NCBI GenBank assembly: GCA_964649815.1
Contig: CAZYQC010000001.1
Location: 180,218 to 244,217, forward strand
DNA from: G013214665 sp964649815
Lineage (GTDB): Bacteria; Pseudomonadota; Alphaproteobacteria; Rhodobacterales; Rhodobacteraceae
Reading direction: 5' to 3'
DNA: 64,000 nucleotides
In this document: piece by piece, positions 35,963-43,520 of the stretch
Position numbering within the stretch: the first letter of the stretch is position 1
Layout: the number at the start of each line of letters is the position of its first letter
The notes under the pieces: model-generated
Databases searched by the model: none
What the model saw: only the letters and a program-made list of their open reading frames with translations
What the model was told of the DNA's origin: nothing
Program-made: the position numbers and the translations under genes

Positions 35963-35974
35963 ACGCTAACGGAA
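35963..35974 (-). promoter_or_regulatory. 12-base element shared with 33276-33287
   Basis: ACGCTAACGGAA on the plus strand, 62 bases before the start codon at 35901 and identical to the element before dctP in sequence, orientation and distance. It lies in the 196-base divergent region shared with the SDR operon. Confidence 0.5.
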
Positions 35975-36097
35975 ACACGACAATCGACCAGCCCGCCGGG
36001 CCGGATTTTTGTTGGATCAAAAAAATATATAAGCTTCGGAACCCCGGTCTCGTCTGATCGGCGCAACGAAAATCCGGCGCTTAAGGGGGAGAAAAAT

Positions 36098-36859
36098 TTG
36101 GAAAACCAACGGCTTGCAGGTAAGCGCGCCTTAGTCACGGCTGCTGGTCAGGGCATTGGCTTGGCCAGCGCAATCGCTTTGGCAAAAGCGGGCGCCCATG
36201 TCTGCGCGACAGACGTAAACCCAAAATCCCTATCTTCGATTCGCAACACGAATCACGAAAATTTGGAAATTTTCGAACTTGATGCGCTGAACCCTGACAG
36301 CATCAAAGAAGGCGTCGCACGGGCCAATCCAGACATTCTGTTCAATTGCGCAGGTTACGTTCATCACGGCTCGGTCCTGGATGCAAAACCCGAGGAATGG
36401 GACTTTGCAATCGACCTCAATGTTCGGTCGATGATGCGGACCATCCAAGCGGCTTTGCCGGGCATGATCGAACGCGGCGGCGGGTCGATCATCAATATGT
36501 CTTCGGCGTGCTCTTCGGTAATCGGCGCGCCAAATCGTTTTATCTATGGCACAACCAAAGCCGCCGTCATCGGGCTGACAAAATCGGTCGCGGTCGATTT
36601 CATCAAGCAAGGCATTCGCTGCAACTGTATCTGCCCCGGCACCGTAGAAAGCCCATCCTGGCACGACCGCGTAAAGTCGCTGGGCGAAGAGATGGGCAGC
36701 TATGACGCTGCGATGGAGGCATTCGTCGCTCGTCAACCTATGGGCCGGGTGGCAACGGCCGACGAAATCGCCGCGCTGGTCGTTTACCTCGCCAGCGACG
36801 AGAGCGCGTTTACCACAGGACACCCCCACATCATCGACGGAGGATGGTCAGGCCAATGA
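36098..36859 (+). CDS. Short-chain dehydrogenase (2-keto-3-deoxy-sugar-acid or sugar dehydrogenase)
   Basis: 253 residues from a TTG start at 36098, selected because a strong AAGGGGGAG site lies just upstream and the SDR fold begins at once (GKRALVTAAGQGIGLASAIA). Seen: NCAGYVHHG, the catalytic Ser in MSSACSS, and Tyr-x3-Lys in YGTTKAA. The context (IlvD-type dehydratase and FAH hydrolase) resembles the nonphosphorylative L-fucose/L-rhamnose route, where such an SDR oxidises 2-keto-3-deoxy-L-fuconate. Its stop overlaps the dehydratase start (ATGA). Confidence 0.85.
   Translation: MENQRLAGKRALVTAAGQGIGLASAIALAKAGAHVCATDVNPKSLSSIRNTNHENLEIFELDALNPDSIKEGVARANPDILFNCAGYVHHGSVLDAKPEEWDFAIDLNVRSMMRTIQAALPGMIERGGGSIINMSSACSSVIGAPNRFIYGTTKAAVIGLTKSVAVDFIKQGIRCNCICPGTVESPSWHDRVKSLGEEMGSYDAAMEAFVARQPMGRVATADEIAALVVYLASDESAFTTGHPHIIDGGWSGQ
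36256..36275. promoter_or_regulatory. Perfect palindrome inside the SDR gene
   Basis: CGAAAATTT and AAATTTTCG flank two bases: a 20-base AT-rich dyad about 160 bases inside the coding region. The preceding bases (36251-36261) are the inverse of the second gntR-operator repeat. It may be an internal operator, or a by-product of coding sequence. Confidence 0.3.
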
Positions 36860-38655
36860 CCAAGAAAATCGGCATCGAGGATCTGAGATCCCGCAAGTGG
36901 TTTATGAACCCGGACAACCCCGAAATGACGGCATTGTATCTCGAACGGTATCTGAACTACGGCCTCACCCGCGCAGAGCTCCAATCCGGCAAGCCAATTA
37001 TCGCAATCGCGCAAACCGGCAGCGACCTGAGCCCGTGCAATCGGCATCACATCGAGCTGTCGAAGCGGGTGCGCGACGGGATCATCGCAGCTGGCGGCAC
37101 ATGCATCGAAGTGCCTGTGCACCCGATCCAGGAAACCGGCAAACGTCCAACCGCCATGTTGGACCGAAACCTGGCCTATTTGTCCCTGGTAGAGACACTT
37201 TTTGGCTATCCGTTGGACGGCGTCGTTCTGAATATCGGCTGCGACAAAACCACCCCAGCCTTGTTGATGGCTGCCGCGACTGTGAACATTCCCTCCATCG
37301 CGCTCAGCGTCGGCCCGATGCTCAACGGATGGTTCCGCGGCGAAAGGACCGGCAGTGGAACAATCGTCTGGAAAGCCCGCGAAATGCTGGCCGCTGGCGA
37401 GATTGATGATGAAGGGTTCATGGAGCTTGTCGCCTCTTCCGCGCCTTCGGTTGGCTATTGCAACACTATGGGAACGGCCACGACGATGAACTCGCTGGCC
37501 GAAGCTCTGGGTATGCAATTGCCCGGCTCTGCCGCAATTCCTGCGCCCTTCCGAGAGCGCGGGCAAATGGCATATGAGACCGGAAAGCGCATTGTAGAGA
37601 TGGTTTGGGAAGACTTGAGACCGTCTGACATCATGACCCGCGCGGCGTTTGAAAACGCTATTGTCATTAACTCGGCAATTGGAGGCTCGACCAACGCACC
37701 AATCCACCTCAACGGCATTGCCCGTCATCTAGGCGTGCCCTTGGACAATGACGATTGGCAAAAGATCGGCCATGACGTGCCATTGATCGTGAACCTGCAG
37801 CCCGCTGGCACCTACCTTGGCGAGGATTACCAACGCGCAGGCGGTGTCCCTGCCGTGGTAGGAGAGCTTTTGGAAGCAGGCCTGTTGCCGCACCCAGAGG
37901 CACTTACCGCCAACGGGCAATCGATGGGCGACAACTGCGCCGGCGTTCGGTCTGAGAACACGGACGTCATCAAACCTGTATCCGACCCCCTGGTGTCCGC
38001 CGCTGGCTTCATCAACCTCACCGGCAATCTGTTCGACAGCGCGATTATGAAAACCAGCGTCATAAGCGACGCATTCCGCGCGGTTTATCTGGCAAACCCC
38101 GAGGATCCAAACGCCTTTGAAGGGCGCGCAATCGTTTTTGACGGACCCGAGGATTTTCACCACCGCATCGATGATCCCGCAGAAAACATCGACGCCACAT
38201 GCATCCTGTTCATGCGCGGCGCTGGGCCAAAGGGCTATCCAGGTGGTGCAGAGGTCGTCAACATGCGGCCTCCGGCTTATTTGCTGAAACAAGGCGTCGA
38301 AGCACTTCCCTGTATCGGGGATGGCCGCCAATCTGGCACATCCGGCTCACCGTCTATCCTGAACGCCTCACCCGAAGCTGCAGACGGCGGGGGGCTCGCC
38401 CTGTTGCGAACCGGCGACATGGTACGAGTCGATCTGAACGCCTGCACGGTTAACATGCTGGTGCCGCTCGATGAATTGGCCGGGCGCGCCCGTGCCTTGA
38501 CAGAGGCCGGCGGCTATGACGCGCCGGAAAGCCAATCTCCCTGGCAAGAGATTTTCCGCGAGAAGGTCGGGCGTTTTGACCAGGGCATGACCCTCGCGAA
38601 TGCAGACAGTTATCAAGACATCTCGCGCCGCTATTTGCCGCGCGACAATCACTAG
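36856..38655 (+). CDS. IlvD/Edd-family sugar-acid dehydratase
   Basis: A 599-residue Fe-S dehydratase. The three cysteines expected to bind the cluster are in SDLSPCNRHH (about Cys61), NIGCDKTTPA (Cys129) and GYCNTMGTA (Cys202). The N-terminal LRSRKWFMNPDNPEMTALYL is typical of the arabonate/xylonate/galactonate-type dehydratases rather than biosynthetic IlvD. It would remove water from an aldonate to give a 2-keto-3-deoxy acid. The ATG overlaps the SDR stop by four bases. Confidence 0.88.
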   Translation: MTKKIGIEDLRSRKWFMNPDNPEMTALYLERYLNYGLTRAELQSGKPIIAIAQTGSDLSPCNRHHIELSKRVRDGIIAAGGTCIEVPVHPIQETGKRPTAMLDRNLAYLSLVETLFGYPLDGVVLNIGCDKTTPALLMAAATVNIPSIALSVGPMLNGWFRGERTGSGTIVWKAREMLAAGEIDDEGFMELVASSAPSVGYCNTMGTATTMNSLAEALGMQLPGSAAIPAPFRERGQMAYETGKRIVEMVWEDLRPSDIMTRAAFENAIVINSAIGGSTNAPIHLNGIARHLGVPLDNDDWQKIGHDVPLIVNLQPAGTYLGEDYQRAGGVPAVVGELLEAGLLPHPEALTANGQSMGDNCAGVRSENTDVIKPVSDPLVSAAGFINLTGNLFDSAIMKTSVISDAFRAVYLANPEDPNAFEGRAIVFDGPEDFHHRIDDPAENIDATCILFMRGAGPKGYPGGAEVVNMRPPAYLLKQGVEALPCIGDGRQSGTSGSPSILNASPEAADGGGLALLRTGDMVRVDLNACTVNMLVPLDELAGRARALTEAGGYDAPESQSPWQEIFREKVGRFDQGMTLANADSYQDISRRYLPRDNH

Positions 38656-38666
38656 GAAGGAAGACC

Positions 38667-39509
38667 ATGAAACTCGTTCGTTACGGTGCACCCGGCGCGG
38701 AAAAGCCCGGACTTATGGATGGCGACACCTTGCGCGATCTCAGCGAACATATAGACGATATCACAGGTTCAATGCTCGACGACGCCTCGCTAGATCGGTT
38801 GCGCGCTTTGGACCCCTCAACGCTTCCTGCTGTGGACGGCAATCCGCGTATTGGGCCTTGCGTCGGCAACTTTGGCAAATTCCTGTGCATCGGTCTGAAC
38901 TATTCCGATCATGCCGCCGAGCAGGGGCTGCCCATCCCCGAGCACCCTATTTTGTTCTTCAAAGCCAATTCCGCCATCGTTGGCCCGAATGATGATGTGG
39001 TTATGCCCCGCGGGTCAAAACGCTCCGATTGGGAGGTCGAACTGGGCGTTGTCATCGGCAAAGAGGCCAAATACGTCTCCAAGAATGACGCGCTGGACTA
39101 TGTCGCCGGATACTGCATCGTAAACGACGTCTCCGAACGGGATTTCCAACAGAACCTGACTGGCCAATGGACCAAGGGCAAATCCTGCGACACATTCGGA
39201 CCGACCGGCCCGTACCTCGTCACCCGAGATGACGTGCCAAACCCGCAGGCTCTTGATATGTCACTCAAAGTGAACGGCAAACAAATGCAGACCGGTAACA
39301 CGGCCACCATGATTTTCACCGTCGCCGAGATCATCGAGCATCTCAGCCATCTCTTCACCCTCCATCCCGGCGACATCATCTCGACCGGCACACCACCAGG
39401 TGTGGGTGACGGTATGCGGCCGCAAGTCTATCTCAACGTCGGCGACGTGATGGAGCTTGAGATTCAAGGTCTTGGCACACAACGCACCGAGGTACGGCAG
39501 GATGCCTGA
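38667..39509 (+). CDS. Fumarylacetoacetate-hydrolase-family protein (2,4-diketo-3-deoxy-acid hydrolase-like)
   Basis: 280 residues. The metal-binding acidic motif is DWEVELGVVIG (Glu123, Glu125), preceded by FLCIGLNYSDHAAEQG and FFKANSAIVGPNDD, with STGTPPGVG near the C-terminus. In L-fucose and L-rhamnose pathways an FAH member splits 2,4-diketo-3-deoxy acids into pyruvate and a hydroxyacid; this fits the SDR and dehydratase neighbours. Such proteins are often mislabelled as ureidoglycolate lyase. A ribosome site AGGAAGG precedes the ATG. Confidence 0.87.
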   Translation: MKLVRYGAPGAEKPGLMDGDTLRDLSEHIDDITGSMLDDASLDRLRALDPSTLPAVDGNPRIGPCVGNFGKFLCIGLNYSDHAAEQGLPIPEHPILFFKANSAIVGPNDDVVMPRGSKRSDWEVELGVVIGKEAKYVSKNDALDYVAGYCIVNDVSERDFQQNLTGQWTKGKSCDTFGPTGPYLVTRDDVPNPQALDMSLKVNGKQMQTGNTATMIFTVAEIIEHLSHLFTLHPGDIISTGTPPGVGDGMRPQVYLNVGDVMELEIQGLGTQRTEVRQDA

Positions 39510-40431
39510 TCTGCTGCAAATCGGCGGCATCACAGACGTGATGCGGTCCCGACTCCAAGAGGAATTCACCATCCACAAATTGGCTGACGGAACCTATCCC
39601 GCCGAGGCCATCACCCATATCGCGACAAACGGCCACGACGGCGTCAAGCCAGAGATCATGGACGCGCTGCCGAACCTGCAGATGATCAGTTGCTATGGCG
39701 TCGGCTATGATGCAATCGACACTTCGGCCTGTGTCGAACGCGGCATAATGGTGACGCACACGCCTAACGTCCTAAACTCCGAGGTCGCGACAACCGCTGT
39801 CATGCTCATGCTGGCCTGCTACCGCGAGCTCTTGCGGGATGACGCTTACGTGCGGTCCGGCACATGGGAAGCGCAAGGCAATGCGCCGCTGACACGCTCT
39901 GCCGACAACCAGACCGTTGGTATTTTGGGTCTGGGCCGTATCGGCCAAGCAATCGCTGACAAGCTCGCGCCCTGGGGCACGCGGATCGTCTACCATTCCC
40001 GCAATGAAAAAGATGTGCCCTACACATATTACCCCAAGCTTGTGGATATGGCCCGTGATGTGGACACACTGATCTGCATCACACCCGGCGGTCCGTCGAC
40101 AAACAAAATCGTCAATGCCGAGGTTTTGGCCGCCCTCGGCCCAAACGGCACACTCATCAACGTATCGCGCGGCTCTGTCGTTGACGAAGCTGCCCTGATC
40201 GATGCGCTGCAATCGGGAACACTTGGGTGGGCCGGCCTCGACGTCTTCGAAGCCGAACCTCATGTGCCCCAAGCTTTGCGCGAACTTAACAACGTTGTCC
40301 TTCTGCCGCATGTTGGCTCAGCCACCGTTGAAACACGCGCGGCAATGGGTGCTCTTACCGTTGACAATCTATTGCAGCATCTCTCGGACGGCACGGTTAT
40401 CAGCCCTGTGCCAGAGTGCCAAAATCTCTGA
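39502..40431 (+). CDS. D-isomer 2-hydroxyacid dehydrogenase (glyoxylate/hydroxypyruvate reductase-like)
   Basis: 309 residues from ATG 39502, overlapping the FAH gene by eight bases. The NAD-binding motif is VGILGLGRIGQAIADKL; the catalytic Arg, Glu and His lie in NVSRGSVVDE, DVFEAEPHVP and LLPHVGSAT. It could reduce a 2-oxoacid released by the FAH step, or glycolaldehyde-derived glyoxylate. The exact substrate cannot be fixed by eye. Confidence 0.9.
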   Translation: MPDLLQIGGITDVMRSRLQEEFTIHKLADGTYPAEAITHIATNGHDGVKPEIMDALPNLQMISCYGVGYDAIDTSACVERGIMVTHTPNVLNSEVATTAVMLMLACYRELLRDDAYVRSGTWEAQGNAPLTRSADNQTVGILGLGRIGQAIADKLAPWGTRIVYHSRNEKDVPYTYYPKLVDMARDVDTLICITPGGPSTNKIVNAEVLAALGPNGTLINVSRGSVVDEAALIDALQSGTLGWAGLDVFEAEPHVPQALRELNNVVLLPHVGSATVETRAAMGALTVDNLLQHLSDGTVISPVPECQNL

Positions 40432-40550
40432 CGTTTGTCCCACAACATGCTTTCTTTTGGCTACAAATATCCAAACCCGAACGTTGGCCCAAAGCTGTGT
40501 GGCTGGCCAACCAAAAAATCCACCTCCAAACACTTCATGCGGAACGCAGC

Positions 40551-41648
40551 ATGACCAAGATCGTTTCCGTCACACCCCGCCTCTTCGCGGTTCCTCTGGA
40601 TGAGGTTCTGGTTGACGCCAAACACGGCGATCACTCCCATTTTCACCTCATCACCGCGACAGTAACCTTGGACGATGGGCGCAGCGGGACTGGATATACT
40701 TACAACGGTGGCCGCGGGGGACACGCCACCGCCGCAATGATCCAACACGACCTCGCGCCGTTTCTTCTGGGCCAAGACGCAACGGACGTTGAAGCATTAA
40801 ACGACGCGATGCTGTGGCACTTGCATTACGTCGGGCGCGGCGGCATCCTCAGTTTTGCCATTTCTGCCGTCGATATCGCGCTTTGGGATTTGCGGTGCCA
40901 GGCCGCAAACCAGCCACTTTGGAAAATGACCGGCGGCGCTGCAAAAACCTGCAAGGCTTATGGCGGTGGCATCGATCTGGCCTTTCCGTTGCCCAAACTC
41001 TTGCGCCATGTCCAAGGATATCTGGATGCAGGTTTGAACGGCGTCAAAATCAAGATCGGTCAACCGACCGAAGCCGAAGACCTGGAGCGCATTCGGGCGG
41101 TGCGCGCACAAATCGGGCCTGAAACTGCCTTCATGATCGACGCGAACTATTCCATGACGGTCGAACAAGCGATCTCGCTTGCAAATGCCGTCAAAGATCA
41201 AAACATTCTCTGGTTCGAAGAGCCAATCATCCCAGATCATTACACAGGCTACGCAGAAATTTCTGCCGCGACAGGAATGAACGTCGCAATGGGTGAAAAC
41301 CTTCATACAATCCACGAATTTGAAATGGCATTGGCGCAATCAAACCTCGCCTTTGTCCAGCCCGACGCCTCCAATTGTGGTGGAATCACCGGCTGGCTTC
41401 AGGTCGCGGCATTGGCACGCGACGCTGGCGTTCCCGTATGCTCTCACGGGATGCAAGAACTGCACGTTTCGCTTGTGGCATCGCAAGATCATGGCGGCTG
41501 GTTAGAAGTGCATTCCTTCCCGATTGACCGATACACGAACCGCCCACTTGTTGTCGAAGACTGCCTTGCGGTTGCCCCAGACGAACCTGGCATCGGCGTT
41601 CAATTCGATTGGCCTCAACTGGCGCCATTCGAAATACCGCTCTCATGA
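40551..41648 (+). CDS. Mandelate racemase/muconate lactonizing enzyme-family sugar-acid dehydratase
   Basis: A 365-residue enolase-superfamily enzyme. Catalytic Lys-x-Lys is in VKIKIG (Lys166, Lys168); metal ligands are Asp197 (MIDANYS), Glu223 (WFEEPI) and Glu249 (MGEN); the general-base histidine is His299 (CSHGMQ). This set marks the MR subgroup of acid-sugar dehydratases, closest in pattern to galactarate/talarate and related dehydratases. It is the second dehydratase of the cluster, after a 119-base gap, and overlaps the LysE gene by four bases. Confidence 0.9.
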   Translation: MTKIVSVTPRLFAVPLDEVLVDAKHGDHSHFHLITATVTLDDGRSGTGYTYNGGRGGHATAAMIQHDLAPFLLGQDATDVEALNDAMLWHLHYVGRGGILSFAISAVDIALWDLRCQAANQPLWKMTGGAAKTCKAYGGGIDLAFPLPKLLRHVQGYLDAGLNGVKIKIGQPTEAEDLERIRAVRAQIGPETAFMIDANYSMTVEQAISLANAVKDQNILWFEEPIIPDHYTGYAEISAATGMNVAMGENLHTIHEFEMALAQSNLAFVQPDASNCGGITGWLQVAALARDAGVPVCSHGMQELHVSLVASQDHGGWLEVHSFPIDRYTNRPLVVEDCLAVAPDEPGIGVQFDWPQLAPFEIPLS

Positions 41649-42235
41649 TTGCGTTTATCGCAGCGGTTATCTTCTTGCTGATTACGCCAGGTCCCGGCGT
41701 TTTGACCACAGCAGGTATCGGTGCGGCATACGGGTTTCGCGCTGGGCTGGGATTTATTGCGGGTCTTTGCATTGGCGGGTTTCTGGTGATGCTCGCTGTG
41801 ATAACAGGCGTCGCAGCGATTGTGTTTACAATTCCTTGGCTACGCATTGCCCTGCTCATCGCTTCGGTCAGTTATCTGCTCTTTCTGGCTTGGCGCGTTG
41901 CGACAGCAGGGTCGCGCGTTGGTTTCATCAATCCCGGCAAACCGCTGGGGCTATGGAACGGGCTGGCTTTGCAGCCGATCAACCCCAAAGCCTACGTTGT
42001 CGCCTCTACCCTCTTTTCTGGATTCCCGATCTTACCGGACGCCATTCTGCTCGAGACAATCCTGAAACTGATCGTCTTCAACGCGATTTGGATCCCGATC
42101 CATCTGCTTTGGCTTTGGGCAGGCGCTCGGCTGCATGCGTTGAATCTGCCACATAAAACGCAGCGTTTGATCAACGTAGGTATGGCCTGCGCAATGGTCG
42201 CGGTTGTGGCGCTGGCGTTGATCTCTTCGCTCTGA
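41645..42235 (+). CDS. LysE/RhtB-family exporter
   Basis: A 196-residue membrane protein with about six helices, the family start FLLITPGPGVLTTAG and the loop segment LALQPINPKAYVVASTLFSG. LysE-family proteins export amino acids or similar small metabolites. Here it is translationally coupled (ATGA) to a sugar-acid dehydratase, so it may expel an overflow intermediate; that is inference. It ends six bases before the convergent secretion operon. Confidence 0.88.
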   Translation: MIAFIAAVIFLLITPGPGVLTTAGIGAAYGFRAGLGFIAGLCIGGFLVMLAVITGVAAIVFTIPWLRIALLIASVSYLLFLAWRVATAGSRVGFINPGKPLGLWNGLALQPINPKAYVVASTLFSGFPILPDAILLETILKLIVFNAIWIPIHLLWLWAGARLHALNLPHKTQRLINVGMACAMVAVVALALISSL

Positions 42236-42241
42236 CCACGC

Positions 42242-43519
42242 CTAATCTTCAAAGGCCGTGCGCCACATGTTGTGCAAAGGGTCGGTCAGGTAAGCCCAAA
42301 GCGTCGTTTCATCGCCAAATAAATTGGCGGCCACAGGCATGCCCGAAACCAAAATCTCCTTACCCCCAACACGGTTCATCGAGGTTTCAAATGTATCCGT
42401 GTCGATGGTTGCCTTGGCCAAAAAGTAGGCTGGGACACCTTCAGGCGATTTTACAGGCTCCCCCGCGACGCCGGTAATCGTCAAATCAATCGGCAAGGCA
42501 TTTCTCTGCGGCAGGCTCGTTATCTGCAAGGTTCCGCGCTGCCCGACAGCAATCTGATCCACGTAATGCACCGGAATATGCAAATTAACACGTGGCGCTT
42601 GCAGGTCCTGGCTAACCACCGCGATGTCTTCTCCTGGTTGCACAACCAGACCCTCGCGAACAAAATTCAACTGAGCAACTTTGCCAGACAGGCTCGCTTT
42701 TACATCGGCGCGCGAAATGATTTGATCCAGCTCGAGGATCTGTTTCTCGACCGTTCTCAAGCGATCCGAAGTTCTTTGATGACCCGTCAAAAGCGTCTCT
42801 AGGTATTCTGCCTTCGTTGCCGCGGTTTCCATATGCAACTTATCAATGTCGTCGTCCAAACGAACAGCATTCGCCTGAATTTGCGCCAGTTCAATCTCCG
42901 CCTGGCCCGCCTCCTTCACGAGTTGTTCCAAGTACACTTCCGAGGCAATACCACGGGCCGACAGACTTTCCGTTTTTGCAATCCTGTCTGCCAAGCGCTC
43001 TAACTGGGCCTCTCTCAATGACGCTTCTTTTTGGATGGACGCGCGGTGTGTTCTTGCCGCTTGAACCGACTGATCGCTTATGTTCGCCCTGTTTTGAAAA
43101 ACCGCTTCGCGTTGTTGATACAAGGCATGAATATGCGCGTGGCTGGAGTGCTCACCTTTCAAAGCGCGTCCGTCTAGTCGCGCTTCGATTTCATCACGCT
43201 CGGCTATCAAAACGGCGTGCTCTTCCTTCAATAACTGCCTTTTTTCAAGCTCGCGCGAGACGTCAAATTCGATCAAGGTCTGCCCAAGATGAACGGTGTC
43301 GAACTGTGCCACGTGCACTTTGCCAACGCGTCCACCGCGCGCATGTTGGACAACATAGCTCGGCCGCTCCGACAATATTTCACCGGTCACTTTGATCGTC
43401 GTTTTGATTGGTGCAAGACCCGCCCAAAGTATGCAACCGGCCAAAAAAACCAGCACAGTCAAAAAGGCCCAAAGCAAGTTCCGATAGATGTCAGCAGGTA
43501 GTTGATCGTTATCTATCAT
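42242..43519 (-). CDS. HlyD-family type I secretion adaptor
   Basis: A 425-residue membrane-fusion protein with one N-terminal membrane helix (about 14-34), the split lipoyl segments (VAQFDTVHLGQTLIEFD and, after the hairpin, GKVAQLNFVREGLVVQPGED), a long coiled-coil hairpin between them, and the beta-barrel segment DQIAVGQRGTLQITSLPQ. It would bridge the inner-membrane ABC exporter to a TolC-type channel, which is not encoded here. It follows the ABC gene with a single base between, completing the RTX-ABC-adaptor operon. Confidence 0.92.
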   Translation of the reverse strand: MIDNDQLPADIYRNLLWAFLTVLVFLAGCILWAGLAPIKTTIKVTGEILSERPSYVVQHARGGRVGKVHVAQFDTVHLGQTLIEFDVSRELEKRQLLKEEHAVLIAERDEIEARLDGRALKGEHSSHAHIHALYQQREAVFQNRANISDQSVQAARTHRASIQKEASLREAQLERLADRIAKTESLSARGIASEVYLEQLVKEAGQAEIELAQIQANAVRLDDDIDKLHMETAATKAEYLETLLTGHQRTSDRLRTVEKQILELDQIISRADVKASLSGKVAQLNFVREGLVVQPGEDIAVVSQDLQAPRVNLHIPVHYVDQIAVGQRGTLQITSLPQRNALPIDLTITGVAGEPVKSPEGVPAYFLAKATIDTDTFETSMNRVGGKEILVSGMPVAANLFGDETTLWAYLTDPLHNMWRTAFED

Positions 43520-43520
43520 C

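Noticed and set aside
36784..37728. Minus-strand frame opposite the IlvD/Edd dehydratase
   Set aside because: Shadow frame; the plus strand carries the conserved cysteines of the dehydratase.
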